Of a DNA stretch of 35,739 nt, positions 10,041 to 18,475 are shown in pieces. The stretch lies in assembly GCA_022561145.1 (NCBI GenBank), contig JADFRS010000020.1, positions 1-35,739 of the forward strand, read 5' to 3'. The position numbers and the translations under genes are program-made. Below the pieces are notes generated by a model. The model saw nothing but the letters and a program-made list of their open reading frames with translations. It ran no database searches and was not told where the DNA came from. The number at the start of each line of letters is the position of its first letter. Within the stretch, counting starts at the first letter, position 1. Source of the stretch: Gemmatimonadota bacterium. GTDB lineage: Bacteria > Gemmatimonadota > Gemmatimonadetes > Longimicrobiales > Gaopeijiaceae.

Positions 10041-10252
10041 TTGGCCTCCGTGAGTTGGTCTTCGCCACGAATCGCGACCCGGGTTCGGCCGCCCTTCACC
10101 CTACCTTCACACTACGCCCGGCCCCGCGCAAATCTTCGCGTTCTCGCACTTGCGTGTCCGAGGCCCCTTGGCCATGCCTCACCTCTTGGGTTATCGTGAG
10201 AGTTCTCGGCTCTTGATATTGAGTCATCGACCCAGCGTGTACGGAGAGTGGG

Positions 10253-10864
10253 ATGAGTTTACGCACGAACCCCGACCGCATTCTCGAGAATATCGATCGG
10301 GCGCGGAGCCGCCAGGAAGAGGGGCTGCTAGCCGGTCAGGACCGGCAGGCCATTGGACGTGAGCTCGAGACCGAGTTGCCGGACGTCGACGCCACGAACC
10401 CCGAGCGGCTACGGCGGATTTTTCAGATTGTCGAGCGTAGCTACGTTGCGGCTGCCCAAAATCAGGAACTGGGAAAGCTCGCGGGGAGGTTCCGTGCCGT
10501 GGGCGACATCCCGGACCATCATGCGCTCGGAGATGTCTCGATCTCCATCCAGTACATCGACTCCGCCCGCCCGGACGACCTGGGTATGGCGCCGTTCGAG
10601 ATCCTGCCCGCCTCGCTGATCGAAGCGAAGCGAGAGACCAAGACGAGCCGTCCCGACGTCAACGCGATGAAGGTGCTCCGCCGTCACCTGAGGGATGGAG
10701 TGCTCGCGGCCTACAAGAAGGTGGAGCCGAGGGTTCGTGACGCCCTACGTGACCGAGCGGACATGGGCCACGTCGCGGTCCAGGTCACCATGGATGTGCG
10801 CTCGGCCGTGCCAACCATCCTCGAGGCGCTGGACGCTGACCTCGACGCGGTGGATACCGACTAG
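10253..10864 (+). CDS. Hypothetical protein (about 203 aa)
   Basis: Start-to-stop ORF with coding-like composition and no strong antisense alternative. No family recognised. Confidence 0.65.
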   Translation: MSLRTNPDRILENIDRARSRQEEGLLAGQDRQAIGRELETELPDVDATNPERLRRIFQIVERSYVAAAQNQELGKLAGRFRAVGDIPDHHALGDVSISIQYIDSARPDDLGMAPFEILPASLIEAKRETKTSRPDVNAMKVLRRHLRDGVLAAYKKVEPRVRDALRDRADMGHVAVQVTMDVRSAVPTILEALDADLDAVDTD

Positions 10865-10873
10865 ACGACCGCC

Positions 10874-11056
10874 ATGGGCGGGCGCCCTGAGATTCGCCGG
10901 GTTCTACTCGGACTCCTCATCGCGCTCGTCGTAATCCTCGTCATCGGCGACCTTCTCAGGGTCGATTCCTTCATTCGATCATTGCTCACGTTCTCGGAAC
11001 CACCCGGTGCCCGGGTTCGGAGGATCTTGGAGCGGGTCCCCAGAATGGGACGCTGA
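10874..11056 (+). CDS. Small single-TM protein, possibly YggT-like
   Basis: MGGRPEIRRVLLGLLIALVVILVIGDLLRVDSFIRSLLTFSEPPGARVRRILERVPRMGR. C-terminal part resembles the YggT pattern (PhxxhhxhTEPhhxPhRRhhP), and it sits directly before a yggU-like gene. Confidence 0.5.
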   Translation: MGGRPEIRRVLLGLLIALVVILVIGDLLRVDSFIRSLLTFSEPPGARVRRILERVPRMGR

Positions 11057-11060
11057 TCCC

Positions 11061-11345
11061 ATGTGTGTGAGAGCCATCGAAGGTGGCGTGGAAATCTCGG
11101 TGCGAGCCCAGCCGCGCGCGAGCCGAAGCGAGGTCGTAGGGTTGCACGGGGACCAGCTCAAGATCCGTATCACGGCGCCGCCCGTGGAAGGGGCCGCCAA
11201 CACGGAACTCATCAAACTGCTGGCCAAGCTCTTGGGAGTGAGCCGGTCCGCGCTTCACGTCGTGAGGGGTGAGGGCAGCCGCTCCAAGGTGGTCCGGGCC
11301 GAGGGTACCACGGTGGAGCAAACCCGGGCCGCCCTAGGGCTCTAG
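11061..11345 (+). CDS. DUF167/YggU family protein
   Basis: VEISVRAQPRASRSEVVGLHGDQLKIRITAPPVEGAANTELIKLLAKLLGVSRSALHVVRGEGSRSKVV is a classic DUF167 pattern. Confidence 0.92.
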   Translation: MCVRAIEGGVEISVRAQPRASRSEVVGLHGDQLKIRITAPPVEGAANTELIKLLAKLLGVSRSALHVVRGEGSRSKVVRAEGTTVEQTRAALGL

Positions 11346-11349
11346 AAGC

Positions 11350-12255
11350 GTGTCTCGCGTCCTGTTCATCTTTCTCGACGGCGTGGGTATCGGTGCGCCG
11401 GATCCCGAGCGAAACCCCTTCCTCACGGCGAACCTTCCAATCCTCACCCACCTTCTGGCGGGTCGACTACCCACACTCGCGGAGCCGCTTGTCGATGTGG
11501 ACGGGTGCCGGGCTTTTCCGCTCGACGCCACGCTCGGCGTGGAGGGACTGCCACAAAGCGGGACCGGCCAGATCGCCCTGCTCTCGGGCGAGAACGCCGC
11601 TGAGATCTTCGGTCGTCACTTCGGGCCGTGGGCACCCGTACAGCTTCGGCCTCTGTTGCTCGAGCGCAACGTTCTCAGCAGGGCCCAGCGGGCCGGATAC
11701 GACGTGGCGTTCGCCAACGCCTACCCGAAGGGCTTCGGCCAAGGGCGGCGAGACCGGCGCCTTGCCGCCACGCCTTTCGTGGCCCGTGAGACTGGCCTCA
11801 TGGTCCGGCACGCGGCCGAATTGGCCCGCGGTGAGGCCGTCGCCAGCGAGATAACGAATTCGGGTTGGCGTCACCATCTGGGGCACACGGAGGTGCCGGA
11901 GATTTCACCCGCACAGGCCGGCCGTAACCTGGCCCGGCTGGCCGACCAGGCGGACCTCACGTTCTTCGCGCACTACTCGACCGACCAAGCGGGCCACACA
12001 GGTGGCATGGGTGGCGCGGTCGAGGCGCTGGAACGAGTGGACGCGTTCCTGGGCGGTGTGGTGGATGCGCTGGCAGGGGACATCCGCGTGCTCATCGCGA
12101 GCGATCACGGCAACATCGAGGACGTGACCGAAGGACACACGCGCAACCCGGTGCTCGGCATCGTCCTCGGGGAGCGGCCGGGGGTGGCCGTGCCCACTCC
12201 GAGTAGCATCATGGATGTTCCGTCCACGATCCTCGCGCTCCTGGAAGCCACCTGA
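11350..12255 (+). CDS. Alkaline-phosphatase-superfamily / phosphoglycerate-mutase-like metalloenzyme
   Basis: GTG start; FLDGVGIGAP, QSGTGQIALLSGENA, HYSTDQAGHTG, IASDHGNIEDVTEGHTRNPV metal-ligand motifs. Confidence 0.88.
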   Translation: MSRVLFIFLDGVGIGAPDPERNPFLTANLPILTHLLAGRLPTLAEPLVDVDGCRAFPLDATLGVEGLPQSGTGQIALLSGENAAEIFGRHFGPWAPVQLRPLLLERNVLSRAQRAGYDVAFANAYPKGFGQGRRDRRLAATPFVARETGLMVRHAAELARGEAVASEITNSGWRHHLGHTEVPEISPAQAGRNLARLADQADLTFFAHYSTDQAGHTGGMGGAVEALERVDAFLGGVVDALAGDIRVLIASDHGNIEDVTEGHTRNPVLGIVLGERPGVAVPTPSSIMDVPSTILALLEAT

Positions 12256-12301
12256 CCCAGCCATCCATGGCCGTGCCCAGGCGGCGTGGCCACCCTGGTT
12301 G

Positions 12302-14062
12302 ATGGTACAGAGAGCCAAGCCACTGGGTCAATTGCTTGTGGACGCGGGGTCGATCACCGGAACGGCTCTGGAATCCGCCCTCCAGGAACAGAAACGAAGT
12401 GGGCACCGTCTGGGTGAGGTCCTGATCCGGAGAGGCCTCACCGACGACCGGCATATCGCTCGCGGACTGGCGGCCCAACTGAGCCTGGCCTACGTAGAGC
12501 CTCCACTCTCTCCCCAGCCCGCCGCGCTGGCCCTCATCGGACCGGATCTCGCCCGAAAGTGGACCGTGCTGCCACTCACGGCCACCCCCAAGGTACTCCG
12601 GCTGGCGATGGCCGACCCCCTCGACGTGGAGGCGGTAGATGAATTCGGTTTCCGCTGCGGGCGACGCATCGAGCCCGTAGTGGCAGCTCGCACCGCAATC
12701 CTGGAGGGGCTGGCGCGGGCCTACTCCGACGAATTGGCCAGCCTCGTCAGCTCACTACCTCCATTCCTCGATCCTTCGGAGAGCCGCGAAGCACTCGAGG
12801 CCGCGGCAGCCCTAGCCCCGGTCGTGCGGATAGTGGACCACGTCCTGAGGACGGCGGCCGAAGAAGGTGCGAGCGATGTCCATTTCGAGGCACGTCCGGG
12901 CGGCCTGGAGGTGCGCTTCAGAATCGACGGCGTCCTGCGCAAGAGGCTCACCTTGCCGGCGGCCAGCCATGGCCCCGTCGTCTCGCGCATCAAGGTCATG
13001 GCCAACATGGACATTTCCGTAAAGCGCCGCCCCCAGGATGGAGGGCTGACGTTTCGTCCCCGAGGCGTGGAGCTCCGACTACGGGTATCGACCCTGCCGG
13101 TGGAGGGGGGCGAGAAGGTGGTGGTGCGCATCCTCGACCCGTCCGGGTCCCCGCGCACGCTGGACGCGCTCGGCCTCTCCAATCGAGACGCCCGAATCCT
13201 CAGACAGCTCGGGTCGGCCGGCCAGGGTGTCATCCTCGCCGCGGGGCCCACGGGAAGCGGCAAGAGCAGCAGCCTGTTCGCGGCCCTGGCCGAATTGAAC
13301 CGTGAGGGCCTCAACATCGTCACGCTCGAGGATCCCGTCGAGTACACGCTCCCCGGAATCAATCAGGTGCAGGTCAACCCACGCGCGGGACTCACCTTCC
13401 CGTCGGCGCTCCGGGCGATTCTACGCCAGGATCCCGATGTCGTCATGGTGGGAGAAATCCGCGACCGGGAGACCGCCGAGATCGCGATGACGGCCGCCGT
13501 GACCGGGCACCTCGTGATGTCGAGCATCCACACGATCGACGCGCCGGGAGCGATCGCCCGACTGCTCGACATGGGCGTGCCGCCGTTCCTCGTTGCGGGA
13601 GGCCTTACCGGTGTGGTCGCGCAGCGGCTTCTGAGGCGGGTCTGCCGCACGTGCCGCGGGCGGGATCACGAAACCTGCCACGCCTGTGTCGACGGCTTCC
13701 GGGGGCGTACCGGGGTCTTCCAGGTCCTCACGATCGATGACGCTATGCGTGAGGAGATCATTCATGGAGCGTCCATCTCGACGCTGCGCCGTTTGGCTCG
13801 CGCTCGCGGCATGATCACGCTGGCCGAGGATGCTCGCCGGCTGGTCGCCGAGGGCATGACCACCCCCCACGAAGTCGCCCGCGTGATCCATGGCGACCCC
13901 GGAGCCACCCTTCCGTGCGCCGGCTGTGGCACGGACATCCCGAGCGACGCCATCGCATGCCCACGTTGCGGTAGGCGGCGCCGGAAGGTGTGTCCGTGCG
14001 GGCGTTGGACTCAGCGCGGGTGGCGCTTTTGTCCCTGGTGCCTACGTCCCGTAACGACCTGA
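12302..14062 (+). CDS. GspE/PilB-type secretion ATPase with C-terminal zinc-ribbon extension
   Basis: Walker A GPTGSGKSSSL, Walker B region RQDPDVVMVGEIRDRETAEIAMTAAVTGHLVMSSIHT, N-terminal GspE_N-like domain, C-terminal CAGCG...CPRCG...CPCG...CPWC. ORF track starts at 12215; ATG at 12302 preferred. Confidence 0.92.
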   Translation: MVQRAKPLGQLLVDAGSITGTALESALQEQKRSGHRLGEVLIRRGLTDDRHIARGLAAQLSLAYVEPPLSPQPAALALIGPDLARKWTVLPLTATPKVLRLAMADPLDVEAVDEFGFRCGRRIEPVVAARTAILEGLARAYSDELASLVSSLPPFLDPSESREALEAAAALAPVVRIVDHVLRTAAEEGASDVHFEARPGGLEVRFRIDGVLRKRLTLPAASHGPVVSRIKVMANMDISVKRRPQDGGLTFRPRGVELRLRVSTLPVEGGEKVVVRILDPSGSPRTLDALGLSNRDARILRQLGSAGQGVILAAGPTGSGKSSSLFAALAELNREGLNIVTLEDPVEYTLPGINQVQVNPRAGLTFPSALRAILRQDPDVVMVGEIRDRETAEIAMTAAVTGHLVMSSIHTIDAPGAIARLLDMGVPPFLVAGGLTGVVAQRLLRRVCRTCRGRDHETCHACVDGFRGRTGVFQVLTIDDAMREEIIHGASISTLRRLARARGMITLAEDARRLVAEGMTTPHEVARVIHGDPGATLPCAGCGTDIPSDAIACPRCGRRRRKVCPCGRWTQRGWRFCPWCLRPVTT

Positions 14063-14077
14063 GGTCGCCGAGCCCGC

Positions 14078-14794
14078 CTAAGCGGCGCGGCCAGTTACCT
14101 CACGAAGCAACCTCTCGACGGGATCGCCTGCGCCAGGCCAGAAGTATCGATCCGAAATCAGGTTCAACGCGATGCGCAGCCCGGTGAACTGTCGAGCCAT
14201 CGCCATGAGGACGCCGTCGATCCCGAAGCGCTCGGCCTCCGCTGAGTCGGCGGCCATGCTGTACCCGCTCGCCCCCATGCCTTCGTAATAAGACAGCGGC
14301 GGCGCTCCACGACGGCGTAACCTTTCCGCGACGTAGTGGGGGAAGAGCCCGCTCACCCAAAGTGAGTAGTCACCCAGGTGCACCCTGAGGAGGAACCGCT
14401 CTCGTGTACCAGCCGACTCCATCTCCGCCAGGAGGTCCACCAAATAATTGAACTCCCTGCCACTTCCGTCGCCGATCTGGTACGCCCGCCTACTGCTTCC
14501 GAACGCGAGCAACATGGACGCCACGTAGTCGGCCGTCTCCGGTTCATCGATACCGCACTCGAGCAGCGCTTGGCGTACGAGCACGTAGAATATCAACGCC
14601 GGCGACGCTGTCACCTGCGGGTCGGTGAGGAGGGCGTTCAAGACACGGGGATCATCCAAAAGACTGTGGATTCCGTGCTCCACCAAGCGGTCGTGGGCTC
14701 GCTCACGCAACTCCGGATCGTGCTTCCCGAGAAGCTCGACAAGGTGGAGCGCATCGCTTCGCCCGAAGGTCGCCCTTATAGCTGGAAGGATCAT
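14078..14794 (-). CDS. Hypothetical protein
   Basis: MILPAIRATFGRSDALHLVELLGKHDPELRERAHDRLVEHG... soluble, about 238 aa. ORF track extends to 14872. Family not recognised. Confidence 0.65.
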   Translation of the reverse strand: MILPAIRATFGRSDALHLVELLGKHDPELRERAHDRLVEHGIHSLLDDPRVLNALLTDPQVTASPALIFYVLVRQALLECGIDEPETADYVASMLLAFGSSRRAYQIGDGSGREFNYLVDLLAEMESAGTRERFLLRVHLGDYSLWVSGLFPHYVAERLRRRGAPPLSYYEGMGASGYSMAADSAEAERFGIDGVLMAMARQFTGLRIALNLISDRYFWPGAGDPVERLLREVTGRAA

Positions 14795-14930
14795 GGTACA
14801 GCTCCTTTCGCCCCGGAACGTCGGCATCCGTGCCGTCTGTTCCCATAGATGACATAGGAACCCGGGTATCATCGTACACCTCTTGATGTCGGCCTGTTCA
14901 CGGAGAAACTCAAGAGGCCTACGAGAGATC

Positions 14931-16034
14931 CTACTGGAACGCCGCCGACCTGACGGTGATCGAGTCTATTCTTTCGAGGTCCGGCTCGACTCCGATGCCG
15001 ACACCCTCGGGCACCTGCATGGCGCCGTCGGATAGCTCGAATTCGGGTGTCACGATGTCCTGCTCCCAGTAGCGGCGACTCGCGGAAATGTCTCCGGGCA
15101 GAGTGAACCCCGGCAGGGAGGCGAGCGCCAGGTTGTGGGCCCGACCCACTCCCGACTCCAACATGCCACCACACCATACGGGCATGCCGGCGGATCGGCA
15201 GAAGTCATGGATCCGCAGGGATTCGCGGAAGCCCCCCACGCGGCCGGGCTTGATGTTGATGATTCTGCAAGCCTTCAGATGAGCAGCGAGCCGGGCGTCC
15301 CCGAGGCACCGAATCGACTCATCCAAACAGATGGGTGTGCTCATGCGATCCTGGAGCCGGGCATGGTCGAGGTAGTCGTCGTGGGCCAGCGGTTGCTCAA
15401 TCATCAAGAGCCCCAGGCCGTCGAGTTCCTCCAATCGCGGCACATCGTTCAGTGTGTACGCCGAGTTGGCGTCCACCATCAGGGGGGCCTCGGGAAAGCG
15501 CTCCCTCACCCGACCGAGCATTTCGACATCCCTCCCCGGCTTGATCTTCATCTTGATCTTCGCGTACCCCTCCGCCAGGTAACCCTCAACCTTGCGGAGC
15601 AGGTCATCGTCCGTGGCTTGGAGGCCGATGCTCACACCCACGGGTAGAGCCTTCACCGAGCCGCCTATTGCCTCGGCCAACGGGACTCCGCTTAGCTTGG
15701 CCCATAGATCCCACGCCGCCATCTCCACGCCCGCCAGGGCCATGCGGTGACCCCGGATCCACTCCACGGGACCCACAACCTCCGACGGCTCCCCAACGTC
15801 GAGCCCGACCACTGCCGGCAGCACGAAGTCCGTCAAGATGTGCCAGGCGGTATCCGTCGTCTCGTACGAATAGTTCGGCGATTCGCCCTGAACGCACTCT
15901 CCCCATCCCGTGCAGCCGTCGGCGTGAAGAGATACCAGCACGATGCGGCGCGCCTCAGTCCAGCCACTCGAGATTTCGAAGCGCTCGCGGAGGCGTAGGC
16001 TCAGCTCCCGAAGCTCGATTCGCTCGATTCTCAC
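14931..16034 (-). CDS. menC: o-Succinylbenzoate synthase / N-acylamino acid racemase (enolase superfamily, MenC/NSAR)
   Basis: YAKIKMKIKPGRD (KxK), MVDANSAYTL, EQPL, LDESI, NIKPGRVGGF motifs typical of the OSBS/NSAR subgroup. Confidence 0.92.
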   Translation of the reverse strand: MRIERIELRELSLRLRERFEISSGWTEARRIVLVSLHADGCTGWGECVQGESPNYSYETTDTAWHILTDFVLPAVVGLDVGEPSEVVGPVEWIRGHRMALAGVEMAAWDLWAKLSGVPLAEAIGGSVKALPVGVSIGLQATDDDLLRKVEGYLAEGYAKIKMKIKPGRDVEMLGRVRERFPEAPLMVDANSAYTLNDVPRLEELDGLGLLMIEQPLAHDDYLDHARLQDRMSTPICLDESIRCLGDARLAAHLKACRIINIKPGRVGGFRESLRIHDFCRSAGMPVWCGGMLESGVGRAHNLALASLPGFTLPGDISASRRYWEQDIVTPEFELSDGAMQVPEGVGIGVEPDLERIDSITVRSAAFQ

Positions 16035-16038
16035 GGGC

Positions 16039-16863
16039 TCATTCTCCCTGGTTTAGTAGCAGATACTCGGAATGGCTGTCCCGCCTGTAGAGCTCGTGCA
16101 CCTGGTAACCCCGCCCCAGATAAGTGGAGAGGGTCGCCCGTGTGGCGCGCCTCCACTCCATGGCGGCATCCGCCGAGCGGGCCTTGACCGCCTGGATGGA
16201 CGTGGGGATCGGCACCAACAATGCCCGAGCCTCCATCTCCAGGTCGGGTTCGCCCGGCAACGGTATGTCCTGGTCGGTTCGTAGCTGAAAGACCGGCACC
16301 GCATCGCGGTCAGCCTCAGGATCGGGGCCGTGGTCACCGGCCACTCGCGCGGCGACCCGGTCGGTACGGATCAGCCAGAGCGCGATCAACCGGTCGGTTC
16401 CGATTCCCTCGTGCAGCGGTGAGGTCGTGTCACCGTACATATCTTCAGCGTACTCGCGCGCGATGACCCCGAGCTTCGAGAAATTCACGTGGGCGTTGCG
16501 TGACTCCAGCGGCTCGAAGGTCCAGTAGACGGTGTCGATCCCAATGCTCAGGAGCCGCTCGCGTTGGTACGCCTTGAGGCGTGGCCCCAAGCCCGCGCCG
16601 TCGAGCCCGGGGCGCACCGCAAGCATGTCCGACCAGTGCACGGTCCGGCCGTCTTCCAGGCCCGTCAGGCCGTAGACGAAGCCTGCGAGCTCACCAGCCT
16701 CGTCGTATGCGCCCGCCGCGATGCCGCCCAACCTTTGCGACACCTTGAGGATGGCTACCGGCACGGTCTCGGAGAACCCAGGACCCCAGATGGTCTCCTG
16801 AAGCTTTACACACTCCTTGAAGTCGGAGATCGACTCCATAGGACGGATCACGAACTGCGTCAT
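16039..16863 (-). CDS. GNAT family N-acyltransferase of the MenC/NSAR-associated type
   Basis: MTQFVIRPMESISDFKECVKLQETIWGPGFSETVPVAILKVSQRLGG...WTFEPLESRNAHVNFSKLGVIAREY. Alternative start at 17016 overlaps the marR stop as ATGA. The rest of the 628-aa ORF is antisense or out-of-frame read-through. Confidence 0.88.
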   Translation of the reverse strand: MTQFVIRPMESISDFKECVKLQETIWGPGFSETVPVAILKVSQRLGGIAAGAYDEAGELAGFVYGLTGLEDGRTVHWSDMLAVRPGLDGAGLGPRLKAYQRERLLSIGIDTVYWTFEPLESRNAHVNFSKLGVIAREYAEDMYGDTTSPLHEGIGTDRLIALWLIRTDRVAARVAGDHGPDPEADRDAVPVFQLRTDQDIPLPGEPDLEMEARALLVPIPTSIQAVKARSADAAMEWRRATRATLSTYLGRGYQVHELYRRDSHSEYLLLNQGE

Positions 16864-17012
16864 GGCGTTTTGGGCCTGCCGACCCACCCTCCCCTCGCTC
16901 GGCGCGCTGTCTCGTCGTAGAGTGCGCGAAGGTACAGCCAACTGGAATGACGCAGCCAGGGCCGACGGTACGGAGGCGCTACGTGCCATGTTCATCAGTG
17001 CTTTGGTCGGCT

Positions 17013-17474
17013 TCATCGAGCGCCCCCATCCGTGAGGAGGGCGTTGCCGAGTCGTTCGATCGCCTGAAAGCCTTCGGCGCCGAGCACCTGGCGCGTCTCC
17101 TCCTGTGCGGCGCGCCAGGCCGGCAGCGCATCGCGAAGTAGCCTGCGGCCCAGGTCGGTCACCTCGACGATCCGCTCGCCCGTGTGCGGGTTCATCCGCG
17201 CCTCGATCCACCCGTGTTTTCGCATGACCTTGAGGTTCCGGCTCACCGTGGAGCGGTCCATGGCCAGATGCCGGTGCACGTCGGCCCGGGCAATGCCACT
17301 CCGATAGGCGAGCAGAGCCAACGTCGTGAGCTGCCCGCCTTTGATTCCGTACTCCTTGAGGGCCGTGTCGTAGATCCCGCTCACCACGCGCGCCACGAGA
17401 CGGACACGGCCGCACCCGCAGTGCCTGAGAACCTCGAGAGCGTCCTCTTCGCGGGGGTTGGGTTTTCCGAACAT
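17013..17474 (-). CDS. MarR family transcriptional regulator
   Basis: MFGKPNPREEDALEVLRHCGCGRVRLVARVVSGIYDTALKEYGIKGGQLTTLALLAYRSGIARADVHRHLAMDRSTVSRNLKVMRKHGWIEAR...ERIVEVTDLGRRLL: winged-helix and wing. Confidence 0.9.
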   Translation of the reverse strand: MFGKPNPREEDALEVLRHCGCGRVRLVARVVSGIYDTALKEYGIKGGQLTTLALLAYRSGIARADVHRHLAMDRSTVSRNLKVMRKHGWIEARMNPHTGERIVEVTDLGRRLLRDALPAWRAAQEETRQVLGAEGFQAIERLGNALLTDGGAR

Positions 17475-17479
17475 GATAT

Positions 17480-17503
17480 GTATATACATGCTCATGTATA
17501 TAC
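17480..17503. promoter_or_regulatory. Perfect inverted repeat, candidate operator for the MarR regulator
   Basis: GTATATACAT-GCTC-ATGTATATAC, perfect 10-bp arms, 4-bp spacer, 5 bp upstream of the marR ATG (17474, minus strand). Confidence 0.7.
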
Positions 17504-17674
17504 CGCACAAGATTTGCTTCGTACGCGGACGACGCGTTGAACAATCCCGGCAGGATGATCCTTGGCCCCGACGAGATGCCCACGTGAGCCAACCCAACAA
17601 CGGAATCGTATTCGGCCCGAGGCCTTCCGGAGGACCCTGACACCGCCAGGGCCCACCTTGTTCGGTGATAGCGG

Positions 17675-17702
17675 CCGGGTGCACATTGGAGCATGCACCC
17701 GG
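17675..17702. repeat. Perfect 9-bp inverted repeat (hairpin) in the intergenic region
   Basis: CCGGGTGCA-cattggagca-TGCACCCGG, located 64 bp before the ATG at 17767. Confidence 0.5.
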
Positions 17703-17766
17703 TTTCACGCACGGACGCGTACCTGACCGGCGTCCAAAGCACCCAACAGGTCCTAAAGGCGACCCC

Positions 17767-18090
17767 ATGACATCGGATCGTGGGGGTGGGCCGAACATCC
17801 CGGTCGACGTCGTGCAACGGCTTGTCAACGCACTGCAGGCTGGGCCCGTCCTGGGGCGGGAAACCGACGAGTACCAGCAGGTTCTCGCGGACCTGCGAAC
17901 GCTCTTCGCGGAAGCGTGGAAGCACGTGCCCAGCCTGTATCTCACGATCCGGCCCGACGGAATCGACTTTCGTGGCCTGCTCTTCTCGACACCCGATACC
18001 GAGACCCTCGCCGGCCTACTCCACAAAGACGGGCTTCGCTCACTCAAGTTTATGCGGGGGCAGAAAGGGAAGAAGTTGAGCGGCTTCTAG
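17767..18090 (+). CDS. N-terminal fragment of a frame-interrupted HEAT-repeat-associated protein
   Basis: MTSDRGGGPNIPVDVVQRLVNALQAGPVLGRETDEYQQVLADLRTLFAEAWKHVPSLYLTIRPDGIDFRGLLFSTPDTETLAGLLHKDGLRSLKFM..., apparently continued in the next frame after 18060. Confidence 0.6.
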   Translation: MTSDRGGGPNIPVDVVQRLVNALQAGPVLGRETDEYQQVLADLRTLFAEAWKHVPSLYLTIRPDGIDFRGLLFSTPDTETLAGLLHKDGLRSLKFMRGQKGKKLSGF

Positions 18091-18475
18091 GGGTCATCCG
18101 GCGGGCACGGGTGCTGACCGATGATGATGTCGACGATCTCGTTACGATCCTCTGGAATGAGGACTTCGAGTTCATCAGCTACGAAGTGGACCAAGCTCTG
18201 TCCGAGCCGTCCGTGATCACCCGGCGGGAGGCTCCGGACGTGGCCGCCGCCGCCCAGGTGCGGGAGCACGTCCATGAGGAGGTGCAGAAGCCTCGGGCCA
18301 AGGGAGTCGTGGACCTGGAGGCCTTCGATCCCACCCTCTACTTCCTGGATAAAAGCGAGATCGAGAATCTCAAGGCGGACATCCATCGGGAGTACGAGCA
18401 GGATCTCGCCGAGAACGTACTCTCGATGCTTCTGGACGTCTTCGAGCTACAAGAAGACGCAGAGGACGCGCATGG
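18060..18475 (+). pseudogene. Middle segment of the same protein read in a different frame
   Basis: Coding-like translation GAEREEVERLLGVIRRARVLTDDDVDDLVTILWNEDFEFISYEVDQAL...LYFLDKSEIENLKADIHREYEQDLAENVLSMLLDVFELQEDAED, then degenerates to low-complexity read-through. Part of ORF 17916..18629. Confidence 0.55.

Noticed and set aside
16864-17925. N-terminal half of the 628-aa minus ORF
   Set aside because: Overlaps marR in another frame and spans the intergenic region. Only the MTQF... part is a recognisable GNAT.
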